Positions 8,886-17,123 are shown, numbered from the stretch's first letter. The stretch is 64,000 nucleotides of DNA from Affinirhizobium lemnae (GCF_022968395.1 NZ_JALJQZ010000006.1:105806-169805); one strand, 5' to 3'. The notes: generated by a model from the letters alone, not told the origin. Made by a program: numbers and translations.

Positions 8886-9956
8886 TCACACCGCCAGGCG
8901 TTGTGAGGTATTGCTGCTGAAGAAGTGGAGCTTGTCCGGCATAACGCGGATCTTGACCGGCGTATCGGGCGCGTATTGCGTATCCGGCGTGCAGCGAATG
9001 GAAACCGGTGCCCCTTCGCCCATCTTGACATAGACGTAGGCGCTGTCTCCCAGATATTCGGTGTAAACCACCTGGGCGGCAAAGCCTTCGCCTTGCAGAT
9101 CTGGAGAGATGCTCATTCCATCCGGGCGCACGCCCATCAGCAACTCACGATCTGCGGCAGAGGGCAGGCGTGTCAACGAAATCGCGCCAATGCCGGGCGC
9201 GATCAACCGATCTCCCTCGCGCTCGACGCCAAGCATCGCCATGCGCGGCGAGCCGATAAAGTTCGCTACGAAGGTATTGGCAGGCGTCTCATAGAGTTCA
9301 CGCGGAGAACCGAACTGCTCGATCCGGCCGCCATTCATCACGACAATCCGGTCTGCCAGGGTCATGGCTTCCACCTGGTCATGCGTGACATAGATCGTCG
9401 TGCCGCCGATCTCGCGGTGAAGGCGGGCAATCTCAAGCCGCACCTCCGAGCGAAGTGCTGCATCGAGATTGGATAGCGGCTCATCCAGCAGCAGAAGCTG
9501 CGGCTTGCGCACCAGTGCGCGCCCGATGGCCACACGCTGGCGCTGGCCGCCGGAAAGCTCGCGCGGCTTGCGCTCAAGCAGAGGTTCAAGCCGCAGCATG
9601 CGCGTTGCTTCTTGAATGCGCGCCTCCACTTCCGCCTTGCTCAACCCCATCAGCCGCGCACCGAAGGCCATGTTCTCGTAAACGTCCATGTGCGGATAAA
9701 GCGCATAGGACTGGAACACCATGGCGATGCCGCGGCGTGAGGGGGCCACCTCGTTCATGCGCTTGTCGTTCAGCAGGAACTCGCCATCCGTAATCGGGTC
9801 CAGCCCTGCGATGAGGCGCAGAAGAGTGGATTTCCCGCAGCCGGAAGGGCCAACGAAGACGATGAGTTCGCGATCATTCACATCGAGATCGATGCCATGC
9901 AAGACCTCTACGGCCTTGAAACGCTTTTTGATTCCGCGCAGTGACAATCGAGCCAA
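8886..9956 (-). CDS. Sugar ABC transporter ATP-binding protein (UgpC/MsmK type)
   Basis: ATPase of the CUT1 importer, 356 residues. Walker A is GPSGCGKST, the Q loop follows AMVFQSYALYPH, the signature is LSGGQRQRVAIGRAL, Walker B is LLLLDEPLSNLD and the switch histidine is in YVTHDQVEA. The last 120 residues form the TOBE/MalK-type regulatory domain. It stands between the HAD gene and the binding-protein gene in one operon. Such ATPases often serve several importers. Confidence 0.93.
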   Translation of the reverse strand: MARLSLRGIKKRFKAVEVLHGIDLDVNDRELIVFVGPSGCGKSTLLRLIAGLDPITDGEFLLNDKRMNEVAPSRRGIAMVFQSYALYPHMDVYENMAFGARLMGLSKAEVEARIQEATRMLRLEPLLERKPRELSGGQRQRVAIGRALVRKPQLLLLDEPLSNLDAALRSEVRLEIARLHREIGGTTIYVTHDQVEAMTLADRIVVMNGGRIEQFGSPRELYETPANTFVANFIGSPRMAMLGVEREGDRLIAPGIGAISLTRLPSAADRELLMGVRPDGMSISPDLQGEGFAAQVVYTEYLGDSAYVYVKMGEGAPVSIRCTPDTQYAPDTPVKIRVMPDKLHFFSSNTSQRLAV

Positions 9957-9980
9957 GTGGCAAACTCCGTGTCTGATCGG

Positions 9981-10619
9981 TCAAAGCTGGTGGGCAGCGG
10001 TTGGCTGCCTCAGCACTTGTTCTATGTGGGAAATCGTTTCCGCCGCACTGGTGTGATAGATGCTGTTCCACCCGAGGCAACGGGATGTGTGAATATTGTC
10101 CAGCGTATCGTCCACGAAAATGATCTGGTCTGCCGAAACATTCTCACGTTCCTGTACAGCAAGATAAATGTCTTCGGCGGGCTTCTCCATGCCCATTTCA
10201 TGAGACAGGTAGCAGGCGTCGAAAAACTCCGGCCCTAAGAGCTCTTCTATGATGTGCCGCCAGTGAATGGCTTGCGTGTTCGAAAGGCAGACGACCCGAT
10301 GCGCCACCCGGAGCTGGCGCACATAGCTGGCCATCTCTTCCAGCACGCCGCTCAGAAGTGCGGTTTCCGCCGCAAGAACTTGTTCAATCGTGAGGCCGTA
10401 AATGTGCTGAACCCGGTCGAGATAGTCGGATTCGCTGATACGTCCGAGGCGAAACAGCATGTTGGCTTCAGCCAGGCCGGCATCGGGAGCGGAACCCCCA
10501 CTCCACCGACCGCCTGCCTCGAGCGCAGTCCTGCGCCTGTCAGCATTCAGCTCGATGAAAACGCCGCCGACATCAAAAACGAAGAGCAGCTGATCGCGCT
10601 GTTGTGTCTGCCCGCCCAT
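9981..10619 (-). CDS. HAD-superfamily phosphatase
   Basis: Cytoplasmic haloacid-dehalogenase-fold hydrolase of about 212 residues, similar in layout to YihX-type glucose-1-phosphate phosphatases. Motif I is LLFVFDVGGVFIEL, with the nucleophilic Asp followed at +2 by Gly, as in YihX and epoxide-hydrolase N-terminal domains. Motif II is CLSNT, motif III lies around MGMEKPAEDIY, and motif IV is IIFVDDTLDNI. The start at 10619 follows GGAGGG; an in-frame codon at 10640 lacks one. It is the first gene of the sugar ABC operon, 86 bases downstream of an RpiR-type palindrome, so it probably dephosphorylates a sugar phosphate in the same pathway. Confidence 0.8.
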   Translation of the reverse strand: MGGQTQQRDQLLFVFDVGGVFIELNADRRRTALEAGGRWSGGSAPDAGLAEANMLFRLGRISESDYLDRVQHIYGLTIEQVLAAETALLSGVLEEMASYVRQLRVAHRVVCLSNTQAIHWRHIIEELLGPEFFDACYLSHEMGMEKPAEDIYLAVQERENVSADQIIFVDDTLDNIHTSRCLGWNSIYHTSAAETISHIEQVLRQPTAAHQL

Positions 10620-10704
10620 CCAATGCCCTCCACAGGTCAAACCCGTAATGGGAAGGAGAACGCCCTACATCCTTCCGTTCTCGCTCACATTGGCAAATAG
10701 CGGA

Positions 10705-10719
10705 GGAATTATCAATTCC
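10705..10719. promoter_or_regulatory. RpiR-type operator of the sugar ABC operon
   Basis: GGAATT-ATC-AATTCC is a perfect palindrome with the core GGAA-N7-TTCC. It is bordered on the upstream side (minus strand) by a very AT-rich tract (10720-10760) that probably carries the promoter. It shares spacing and core with the sites at 2599, 4891 and 11362. Confidence 0.55.
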
Positions 10720-11359
10720 TTATATCATATATATATAGAATAAATTATTATAAAAAGCAGCTCCCAGCCCAAGATCCGCTCCTTAGGCGACTGTGGATCA
10801 GTCGAGGGTTGTGCGGACGTGGTCAAAAACAATGGAGACAGCTTCGATGCTGATTCTGCAGTTTACGCGGCGTAGACAACCTTCCTCTACCAGAAGCTGG
10901 ATGCCTGCGATCACGATGTGCATGGACGAGTAGACTAGTGCCTCGCCTCATTGACCGTTTTCGACAAGGCCAACGAGATAAGATGTCGCCATTGTGTGTT
11001 GTGCGCTGACGAGAAATATGTCGGCGCTGATGGGTTAATAGCCCGAGTGGAGGAATAAACCAGCACTGCGGTCATGGCTGCGCGAAGCAGCGGCAGAATT
11101 ACATCGCGGATGGAGTGGACGCTGTGAGCCCTAAAAGTCAGCGTGCTGGAGATCGGTGCGATTGCCATTTTCGTCCAGAAACAGTTCCAGGCCGCACCGG
11201 GTCAGGCGATCTGGCCACTGTAGATGCCCACCAAGAAGGCGTGGCGTACTGGTCGATGGTGAGTAGCTCATCAAGGCCCGAGCCTTCACGAAACCTCTTG
11301 TACCTTTGATCTGACCTATCTCCTACGCTTCCATTTAACTGTGGCTTTCAAAAAAACAA
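10720..11359. other. Gene-free or decayed stretch between the sugar ABC operon and the low-GC cassette
   Basis: No gene can be supported here. The left 40 bases are extremely AT-rich (probable promoter of the minus-strand operon). The rest shows short coding-like fragments on both strands interrupted by stops. On the minus strand these are a 77-codon frame ending at 10935 and a 42-codon frame around 10800-10925. On the plus strand a frame reads ALKVSVLEIGAIAIFV near 11125-11215. I recognise none of them; the pattern suggests the worn remains of one or two genes. Confidence 0.4.
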
Positions 11360-11378
11360 CTGGAATTGTATATTCCAG
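11360..11378. promoter_or_regulatory. RpiR-type operator before the low-GC cassette
   Basis: CTGGAAT-TGTAT-ATTCCAG is a perfect inverted repeat with 7-base arms and the same GGAA-N7-TTCC core as the three sites of the murQ locus. A weak promoter (TTTCAA at 11346, TATATT at 11369) would overlap it. It lies 87 bases before the start codon of the FAD oxidoreductase gene. Confidence 0.55.
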
Positions 11379-11464
11379 GATGTATAAAGCAATCTATTAG
11401 AGTTTTTTCGCAAAATTGTGATGAAGGAGCCGTCGACCCTGTCAGGGTCGAAGGGAAAAATCGA

Positions 11465-12616
11465 ATGAATTTTGATTATGATGTCCTGCTGATTGGCGGG
11501 GGGATTACGGGCCTTATGGCCGCACAGAAACTAAGCGATTTGGGATTAAAGGTTGCTCTTGTTGAAAAACATACAACTTTTGCGTCTGGGCCTTCTACCA
11601 GAAACGAAGGTTGGCTCCACAGGGGCACCTATCACGCTTCATCTATCCGTGATCGTAAGGCGGCGATTCAGGTCGCGAGAAGATGCATTTATGGTCACAA
11701 GCAGTTGCGACGTTTCTCGCCAGAAGCAGTAGAAGATCCAGATGTTCTGCCGTTGGCGTTGATTCGGCGTGAGGATACTCTTTCGGAGGTCATTTCCCGA
11801 TGGGACGAGGCAGACGTCAAGTACCGACCGATATCTCGGGCCGAAGCTGAGAGAATTGTTCCGGATGCTACATTTGAAAATGTTTCGGGTATTTTCCAGG
11901 TTGCAGATGTCAGCCTTAACACCCGAATTCTTTATCGCAAGCTCCTTGCGCTTGCACAAAAGTCCGGGTGCAGTTTCTACCTAGGTTCTGAAATTGAGGT
12001 GATCGACGGTCAGGCTGTGGTCATGAGGGACCAGGCTGGAGTACGGATGACATTGAAAGCGAGCACTGTGGTCTATTCCTCCGGTATTGGCGCCAAGGAG
12101 ATATTTAGAAAACACCACGGTATTGATCTGCCGATTCGGTATTGGAAAAGCCATCTTGTTGTAACCAAGCGACTGGCGCATGCCGGAATCTTCTTCCTTG
12201 ATCCGCATGAAGCGGCAATGATGCACCATGGTGACGTGAGCATCATCGGGTTCAACGAAGACGCATTGATGTGTGCCGAGCCTTCGTATGATGTACTCAA
12301 AGACCGGGCGGAGAATCTGCATCGCGGAATTTGTCGGATTTTTCCGTCCTGGGATAGTCGCGGCTCACTCGATGTCGCTTGCGTGAAGGTCGATTACGTG
12401 ACCGATCTTGCCGGTGCCCGTTCGCTCAACATCGCCATCAGCGAGCCGGTTCCAGGTCATGTCGTCGTTTTGCCTGGCAAGATGACTGAAGCTCCCTACC
12501 TTACAGATGTCCTGACGTCCTACATCCACGATAAGCTCGACAATCCGGCAATCGCCCGCAGACCGTGCGATGAATTTCCAACCCTTGAGGCAGAAGCAAC
12601 TCGAGAGGTTGCCTAA
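11465..12616 (+). CDS. FAD-dependent oxidoreductase (DAO family)
   Basis: Flavoprotein of 383 residues in the D-amino-acid oxidase/glycerol-3-phosphate dehydrogenase superfamily. The N-terminal dinucleotide fold is DVLLIGGGITGLMAAQKLSD, ending in the acidic VALVEKH. STRNEGWLHRGTYHA resembles the flavin-contacting stretch of L-2-hydroxyglutarate oxidase LhgO. The ATG at 11465 is chosen because the dinucleotide fold begins at once and AAGGGA lies upstream; the frame is open for 33 more codons without a fold. It is the first of four closely packed plus-strand genes, all AT-richer than their neighbours. Its substrate, perhaps an alpha-hydroxy acid or amino compound, is unknown. Confidence 0.8.
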   Translation: MNFDYDVLLIGGGITGLMAAQKLSDLGLKVALVEKHTTFASGPSTRNEGWLHRGTYHASSIRDRKAAIQVARRCIYGHKQLRRFSPEAVEDPDVLPLALIRREDTLSEVISRWDEADVKYRPISRAEAERIVPDATFENVSGIFQVADVSLNTRILYRKLLALAQKSGCSFYLGSEIEVIDGQAVVMRDQAGVRMTLKASTVVYSSGIGAKEIFRKHHGIDLPIRYWKSHLVVTKRLAHAGIFFLDPHEAAMMHHGDVSIIGFNEDALMCAEPSYDVLKDRAENLHRGICRIFPSWDSRGSLDVACVKVDYVTDLAGARSLNIAISEPVPGHVVVLPGKMTEAPYLTDVLTSYIHDKLDNPAIARRPCDEFPTLEAEATREVA

Positions 12617-12617
12617 C

Positions 12618-13235
12618 ATGAGCTCTGCCGCATTTATAGACGAAATTCGGCGCTTGCGCGGCCTTATGACCATTGGGGACATTGAAGACCTCGTCGAACG
12701 AGGAAATGTCATCTTCGATCCATTCTCGGTGTTGATATCGGCTACGGCAAAAATCGGTACAGGAAACATCATATTTCCTTGCGTTTCCCTCTTCTGCGTC
12801 GATCAGGGGGAGCTCTTGATCGGGGACAATAATACATTCTTCAGCAACTCACTGATTGAGGCAGTTTCCGGTCCGATTGTGATCGGTTCAATCAATCAAT
12901 TTGGCGAAGGTGGTTTCACGGCGAAGACGAACCGACCAAATGCGCGCATCGTTATCGGTGACAACGGTCGATATATCAACGGTGCTTCCGTTTTCGGGGA
13001 AACAATCTTGGGAACAGGAAGCCAGATCCTCGGCGCGATAACTGTAGATAGCTGCCATCTGGAGGCTGGTCATTCCTACAAGGATTCCGACCCAGATCTT
13101 CGGGCTGGTTTACTGAAAGGTTCTGGCGTTGCTCGCAACCTCACGGTTCCTACAGGTCAGGTCATTCTCGGGAACGGCTTATTCTCTACGAATGAGATCA
13201 AACCTCAGGCCTTCTTTCATCCCAAAGGGAAATGA
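12618..13235 (+). CDS. Left-handed beta-helix (hexapeptide repeat) protein
   Basis: Protein of 205 residues. From about residue 45 to 165 it shows imperfect hexapeptide repeats typical of a left-handed beta-helix (IGTGNIIFP, LLIGDNNTF, IVIGSINQF, IVIGDNGRY, ILGTGSQILGAI). Such folds occur in acyltransferases, gamma carbonic anhydrases and structural proteins such as dynactin subunits. No clear histidine cluster or acyl-CoA-binding loop is seen. Its ATG begins 2 bases after the stop of the oxidoreductase gene, so the two are coupled. A sugar-modifying acyltransferase and a binding/scaffold role are both possible. Confidence 0.65.
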   Translation: MSSAAFIDEIRRLRGLMTIGDIEDLVERGNVIFDPFSVLISATAKIGTGNIIFPCVSLFCVDQGELLIGDNNTFFSNSLIEAVSGPIVIGSINQFGEGGFTAKTNRPNARIVIGDNGRYINGASVFGETILGTGSQILGAITVDSCHLEAGHSYKDSDPDLRAGLLKGSGVARNLTVPTGQVILGNGLFSTNEIKPQAFFHPKGK

Positions 13236-13236
13236 T

Positions 13237-13989
13237 ATGCATAAGGTTGAATTGGGCTTGGGCCTGTTGTCGATCGGACGGCAATGGGGAGTCAAGGCTG
13301 TACATCCTCCCAAGGAGGATGCTGCGCATGCGTTGCTTGAGGCGGCATACTCGAACGGAATAAGTTTTTTCGATACGGCTCCAGCTTATGCCTGCAGTGA
13401 AGCGATCCTTGGCCGAGCGTTGTCCAGCGGTCTTCTGCCGCGAGATGAGATAACGATTGCCACAAAGATGGGTGAGCATTGGTACCCGGCCGAAGAAGCG
13501 GCACGAACCGGACATAGCTTCGATGAACTGGTGAGAAGCCTCGATAACAGTATGAGACTGCTGGGGCGCGTTGATCTCCTGCAACTTCATAAGGCAACTG
13601 CTGCCAATGTCGCATCTCGCGACGTAATCAAAGCGTTCGACCGTGCGGCATCAATGGGAATCACAAGGTTTGGTGCGTCTGTGAGCGATCTCGAAACAGC
13701 TACCATCGCATGCAAATCGGGCCGTTATCATTACCTTCAATTCCCGTTCAATATAAACAATCGTTCATTGGAACCTGTTTTCGAACTTCTGGCTGTGCAT
13801 GGCATGAACGCTATCGTTAACCGCCCCTTTGCAATGGGCGCTCTTGTCCAAGAGGATTCCACAATATCTTCCACTGAGTTATTTCGCTCTATAGTTAGCA
13901 TCGGCTTCGCCGGTGTTATCCTAACTGGCACATCATCCATTTCCCATTTGCTGGCGAATGTTGCAGCATTTCAAGGCGCATGCTCCTAA
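13237..13989 (+). CDS. Aldo/keto reductase
   Basis: NADPH-dependent oxidoreductase of 250 residues with a TIM-barrel fold. The catalytic tetrad is visible: Asp in FFDTAPAY, Tyr in the same motif, Lys in IATKMGE and His in LLQLHKA. The usual SEAILGRAL follows the tyrosine. It is shorter than many members (about 280-330), lacking part of the C-terminal cofactor loop. The ATG at 13237 is the first after the upstream stop at 13235 and is preceded by AAAGGGAA. It overlaps the next gene by 10 bases. It probably reduces a carbonyl made by the oxidoreductase or taken up by the cell. Confidence 0.8.
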   Translation: MHKVELGLGLLSIGRQWGVKAVHPPKEDAAHALLEAAYSNGISFFDTAPAYACSEAILGRALSSGLLPRDEITIATKMGEHWYPAEEAARTGHSFDELVRSLDNSMRLLGRVDLLQLHKATAANVASRDVIKAFDRAASMGITRFGASVSDLETATIACKSGRYHYLQFPFNINNRSLEPVFELLAVHGMNAIVNRPFAMGALVQEDSTISSTELFRSIVSIGFAGVILTGTSSISHLLANVAAFQGACS

Positions 13990-14876
13990 TGTGGATGGTT
14001 TGTGGTTTATCGGCTGGAGCTTTGCTCGGGCTTTATGATTTTTGGACTAAAAAGGCGATGAATGGAAACAGCGCAATTTCTGTTGTTTTCTGGTCTTCTC
14101 TCTTTGGCGCAATCGCCTGGCTACCCGCATTCTTGCCAATCTCCGAAGGCTTGGGATTTCATGTCGATTGGACCCAAACAAATGTCCAGGAGCAGTGTCT
14201 CATTCTTGTTAAGGGGCTTGCGATGACGTTTTCATGGGTCTTTGCTTACTACTCTGTCCGGGAGCTACCTATGTCGTTCTCGGGAGCAGTAAGAGCATCC
14301 GGACCACTCTGGACGTTCGCCGCCGGTGCTATCGTATTCGGGGAATACCTGTCGCCCCTCCAGCTTTCTGCTGTCCTAGCGTCGATCCTTGCCTATTACG
14401 CTTTGTCGCAGATCGGCAAAAAAGAAGGCGTTGGCATGCTTAAAAGCTCGCCAGTGTTGATGATGCTGGCCGCGACAATTCTGTCCGCTATAACGACAGT
14501 GTACGACAAGTTCATCGTACAAAATCTGGGGCTGCCGATCTACAGCATTCAGGCTTATTCCGCACTGCACAGATGTGCGCTTGCCCTTTTTCTGTTTCTT
14601 GTCCTGTCGTGGAAACAGCAACGAGGTTTACCACTACGATGGTCTGCCTATGTCCCATTGGTCGGTCTTTCGTGGGTCGTCGCAGAGATGATATACTTCT
14701 TTGCAATTGCGGATCCATTAGCAAATGTGACGTATCTATCAATATTCCGGCGTGTGAGTCTTGTTGTTGGGTTTTTTCTGTCTGTTTTACTTATCGGGGA
14801 AAGAAACGTACTGCCGAAAAGCGCAGTTATAGCGATTATCGTTTTTTCAACTGCAATTTTAATTCAGCAGCGGTGA
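13980..14876 (+). CDS. EamA/DMT-family transporter
   Basis: Inner-membrane protein of 298 residues with ten hydrophobic segments arranged as two five-helix EamA repeats, the drug/metabolite transporter layout. The first helix contains LLGLYDFWTKKAM, and the second repeat begins around LMMLAATILSAITTVYDKFIV. It overlaps the aldo/keto reductase by 10 bases and closes the cassette. DMT proteins usually export metabolites or import nucleotide sugars; here it could move the compound handled by the three enzymes. Codon usage is AT-rich like the other three. Confidence 0.8.
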   Translation: MLLMWMVCGLSAGALLGLYDFWTKKAMNGNSAISVVFWSSLFGAIAWLPAFLPISEGLGFHVDWTQTNVQEQCLILVKGLAMTFSWVFAYYSVRELPMSFSGAVRASGPLWTFAAGAIVFGEYLSPLQLSAVLASILAYYALSQIGKKEGVGMLKSSPVLMMLAATILSAITTVYDKFIVQNLGLPIYSIQAYSALHRCALALFLFLVLSWKQQRGLPLRWSAYVPLVGLSWVVAEMIYFFAIADPLANVTYLSIFRRVSLVVGFFLSVLLIGERNVLPKSAVIAIIVFSTAILIQQR

Positions 14877-15213
14877 TATTCCTCATTAAAAATGTGTGGA
14901 GTTCATGCAATGAGATTTCGATGTTTTCCAAAGTGAGGCAGATTGGCATTCCAAGCTCCTGGAGATCAGGGCAACAGCTTCCGTCAATGCATTCGGTCAG
15001 AGGCCGTTCAGCAGACGATTGAGATGGATAGGGTCTTTCGGACGTGCGCCAATCGGAAATGTCGCCGCGCCGTTTACCTCTGGCGAACGGGCACACGGAC
15101 AACCCTGCGATCGCCTTTGCCGCTTCGCTATAGCATGGTCCACGCAAATGTGTGCAGCAGTATCTTTGGAACAGAGCCCAGTCGCGCTTCGTTTTATTGT
15201 CCGACAAAGAATT
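14877..15213. other. Unassigned stretch between the low-GC cassette and ribB
   Basis: About 340 bases with no gene I can support. Fragments in two frames of the minus strand look protein-like (FPIGARPKDPIHLN near 15000-15050; LQELGMPICLTLENIEI near 14920-14965) but are separated by a frame change, so this may be a decayed gene. I do not recognise it. The right end holds the inverted repeat after ribB. Confidence 0.35.
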
Positions 15214-15243
15214 GGTCTGACGAACGATAAAGTCCGTCAGACC
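15214..15243 (-). terminator. Terminator-like hairpin downstream of ribB
   Basis: GGTCTGACG (15214-15222) and CGTCAGACC (15235-15243) form a perfect 9-base-pair stem with a 12-base loop, 8 bases past the ribB stop. The following minus-strand sequence AATTCTTTG is only weakly T-rich. Confidence 0.55.
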
Positions 15244-15251
15244 ACTCTATT

Positions 15252-15893
15252 TCAAGCCGCGAAGGAAGGCTTAGCCTTCGCTGCATCTCTGTCGTTGAGG
15301 TAGGTGATCAGATCCTCGATCGCGATCAGCGGCAGACCATGTTCCTTCGCGAAGATCTGCAGGTCGGGAAGGCGGGCCATAGTGCCGTCATCCTTCGCCA
15401 CTTCGCAAATGACGCCGGCGGGAAAACGACCTGCCAGCTTGCACAATTCCACCGCGGCCTCGGTGTGACCGGGACGCGCGCGCACGCCGCCCTGCTTGGC
15501 GCGAAGCGGGAACATGTGACCCGGGCGTGCAAACTCTTCCGGCTTCGATTTTGGATCGACGAGCGCCCGGACTGTCGCTGCACGATCGGCGGCAGAGATG
15601 CCGGTCGTCGTTCCCGGCAGGTAGTCGACCGATACGGTGAACGCCGTTTTGTGAAGCTCTGTATTGTTCGGCACCATCAATGGCAGTTCGAGTTGATCGA
15701 TACGCTCGCCCTCCATTGCAATGCAAACGAGGCCGCGCGCCTTGTTCATCATGAAAGCGATGTGTTCGGATGTGGTGGAATCAGCAGCGACGATGATGTC
15801 GCCTTCATTTTCGCGGCTATGATCGTCAACCACGATGATCATTCTGCCGCTTTCGATTGCGGCGACCGCTTCTTCAATACTGGAAAAACTCAT
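15252..15893 (-). CDS. ribB: 3,4-dihydroxy-2-butanone 4-phosphate synthase
   Basis: Riboflavin-pathway enzyme converting ribulose 5-phosphate to 3,4-dihydroxy-2-butanone 4-phosphate and formate. The 213 residues match stand-alone RibB (E. coli 217) without a fused GTP cyclohydrolase domain. Diagnostic motifs are VVDDHSRENEGDI (acidic metal-binding loop), TGISAADRA and RPGHMFPL followed by RPGHTEAAVEL. The ATG at 15893 is chosen because the conserved N-terminus MSFSSIEEAVAAIESG begins there; in-frame codons upstream fall into the riboswitch. Expression should be switched off by FMN through the leader at 16031-16171. Confidence 0.95.
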   Translation of the reverse strand: MSFSSIEEAVAAIESGRMIIVVDDHSRENEGDIIVAADSTTSEHIAFMMNKARGLVCIAMEGERIDQLELPLMVPNNTELHKTAFTVSVDYLPGTTTGISAADRAATVRALVDPKSKPEEFARPGHMFPLRAKQGGVRARPGHTEAAVELCKLAGRFPAGVICEVAKDDGTMARLPDLQIFAKEHGLPLIAIEDLITYLNDRDAAKAKPSFAA

Positions 15894-16030
15894 TTCAACT
15901 TGCCTTTCAAGGGTTAAGCCATTTCTGGCTGCGTTCTTTGCGTATCCTTTCGGGAACACGCGAAAACTGCCCTTGGGCGAACAGGCATTCACGCGCGCAG
16001 GCCACGGCGGCCCGAGCGCACTCTGCTTGC

Positions 16031-16171
16031 TCTCTTCCATCCGGACTATACCGTCGGCTCCGGAGTTGCACCGGATCTGCTGACCCTTCACCTCATCGGC
16101 AAAGGCGCTCGCGGGCTTGAGGTTTGCACCTTTTACCGCCGGTGGGGAATTTCGCCCCGCCCTGAGAACAT
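16031..16171 (-). ncRNA. FMN riboswitch (RFN element) controlling ribB
   Basis: Read on the minus strand, the conserved RFN blocks occur in order: TTCTCAGGGCGGGGCGAAA, CCCCACCGGCGGTAAAAG, AGCCCGCGAGCG, GATCCGGTGCAACTCCGGAG, CCGACGGTATAGTCCGGATG and GAAGAGAG. The P1 closing pair and the multiloop blocks fit the known aptamer. About 140 bases separate its 3' end from the ribB start, enough for an expression platform; no clear intrinsic terminator was found there, so control of translation or Rho access is possible. Confidence 0.93.
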
Positions 16172-16237
16172 CTACAAGATAGGTAGATTATCGTCTCTAT
16201 TGCAAGTACTTTTGTGAAGATATCGGTACGGAAACTG

Positions 16238-17014
16238 TTAACGATCAAAAAATTCGCGCCATTGGTTTTCGCCAACGAAACAGTCCGATTTGTGCTCTGC
16301 CGCGATCTTCCAGACGTCGACTGGCGGTTGCAGCCCGCTGATTTCCATGATCAGCTTGCGCCGAACGGCCACCTCGAAATCCTCGATCTTTTGAACCGGC
16401 AGGACGAAGGATCCCGGTCCACCGATGACGCAATCCTTGTAATATCGATCAAGGCCCGTCGTTGTGCCCGAAGGACGCAATACCAGCGCCAAGCCATTGA
16501 TAATGATGCCGGACGCTATGGCCTGATCACGCGCAGTTTCGACGGGGCCGCCCATGTTGTTCGGGCCATCGCCTGACACATCGATCACCTTGCGCATTCC
16601 TTCGAACCGGTTTCCACCGATCGTCGATGTACCATAAGTAATGGCGGCAGATATGGATGTACGCCGTTGGGTGGCAATCGGCCTTGCCGCCAATTTGTCT
16701 GCGAAAGCTTTTGCATCGGCACCGGTCTCGATGATTTGCCAATCAAGAACGGAAGACGGGTCCACTTCGCCCGCCCATTCATAATAGGTGATGGCGATCT
16801 TGCCGATAAGCCCCATTTTCACGGCATTGATGAAGACTGGATGCTGAAGGGCCGCAACATAGCCTTCACGCTGTATCCTGACCTCTTCATAATCCATGGA
16901 GCGGGAAGTATCGACGGCGAGAACCAGTTCGACATCCACCTCATTTCCACGCGTTGCAACGGGGACGCTATGAAGGCTGGTCAGGCTCAAGAGGACTGCA
17001 AGTGTGGAAAGCAT
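16238..17014 (-). CDS. Secreted DUF1194 (von Willebrand A-like) protein
   Basis: Predicted exported protein of 258 residues. The hydrophobic N-terminus (MLSTLAVLLSLTSLHSVPVA) looks like a signal peptide. The rest matches the DUF1194 family, a VWA-like fold: VELVLAVDTSRSMDYEEVRIQREG holds the metal-binding DxSxS motif, and KVIDVSGDGPNNMGG follows in the middle. The start at 17014 follows GAAGAGA; an in-frame codon 27 residues upstream adds no recognised sequence. The biochemical role of the family is not established. It stands alone between ribB and the lrp-like gene. Confidence 0.8.
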   Translation of the reverse strand: MLSTLAVLLSLTSLHSVPVATRGNEVDVELVLAVDTSRSMDYEEVRIQREGYVAALQHPVFINAVKMGLIGKIAITYYEWAGEVDPSSVLDWQIIETGADAKAFADKLAARPIATQRRTSISAAITYGTSTIGGNRFEGMRKVIDVSGDGPNNMGGPVETARDQAIASGIIINGLALVLRPSGTTTGLDRYYKDCVIGGPGSFVLPVQKIEDFEVAVRRKLIMEISGLQPPVDVWKIAAEHKSDCFVGENQWREFFDR

Positions 17015-17123
17015 GGCATTCTCTTCACAAGCATTCGGATATTCGCAACTGTAACACAGGTTGCGCCCAGCACGAGTGAGCGAATGAACGGCCATTTCAC
17101 ATTTCGGTGAAAGCTTGAGGCTC

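Noticed and set aside
15894..16030. Intrinsic terminator as expression platform of the FMN riboswitch
   Set aside because: Several short inverted repeats exist but none is followed by a T-run on the minus strand, so no terminator is called.
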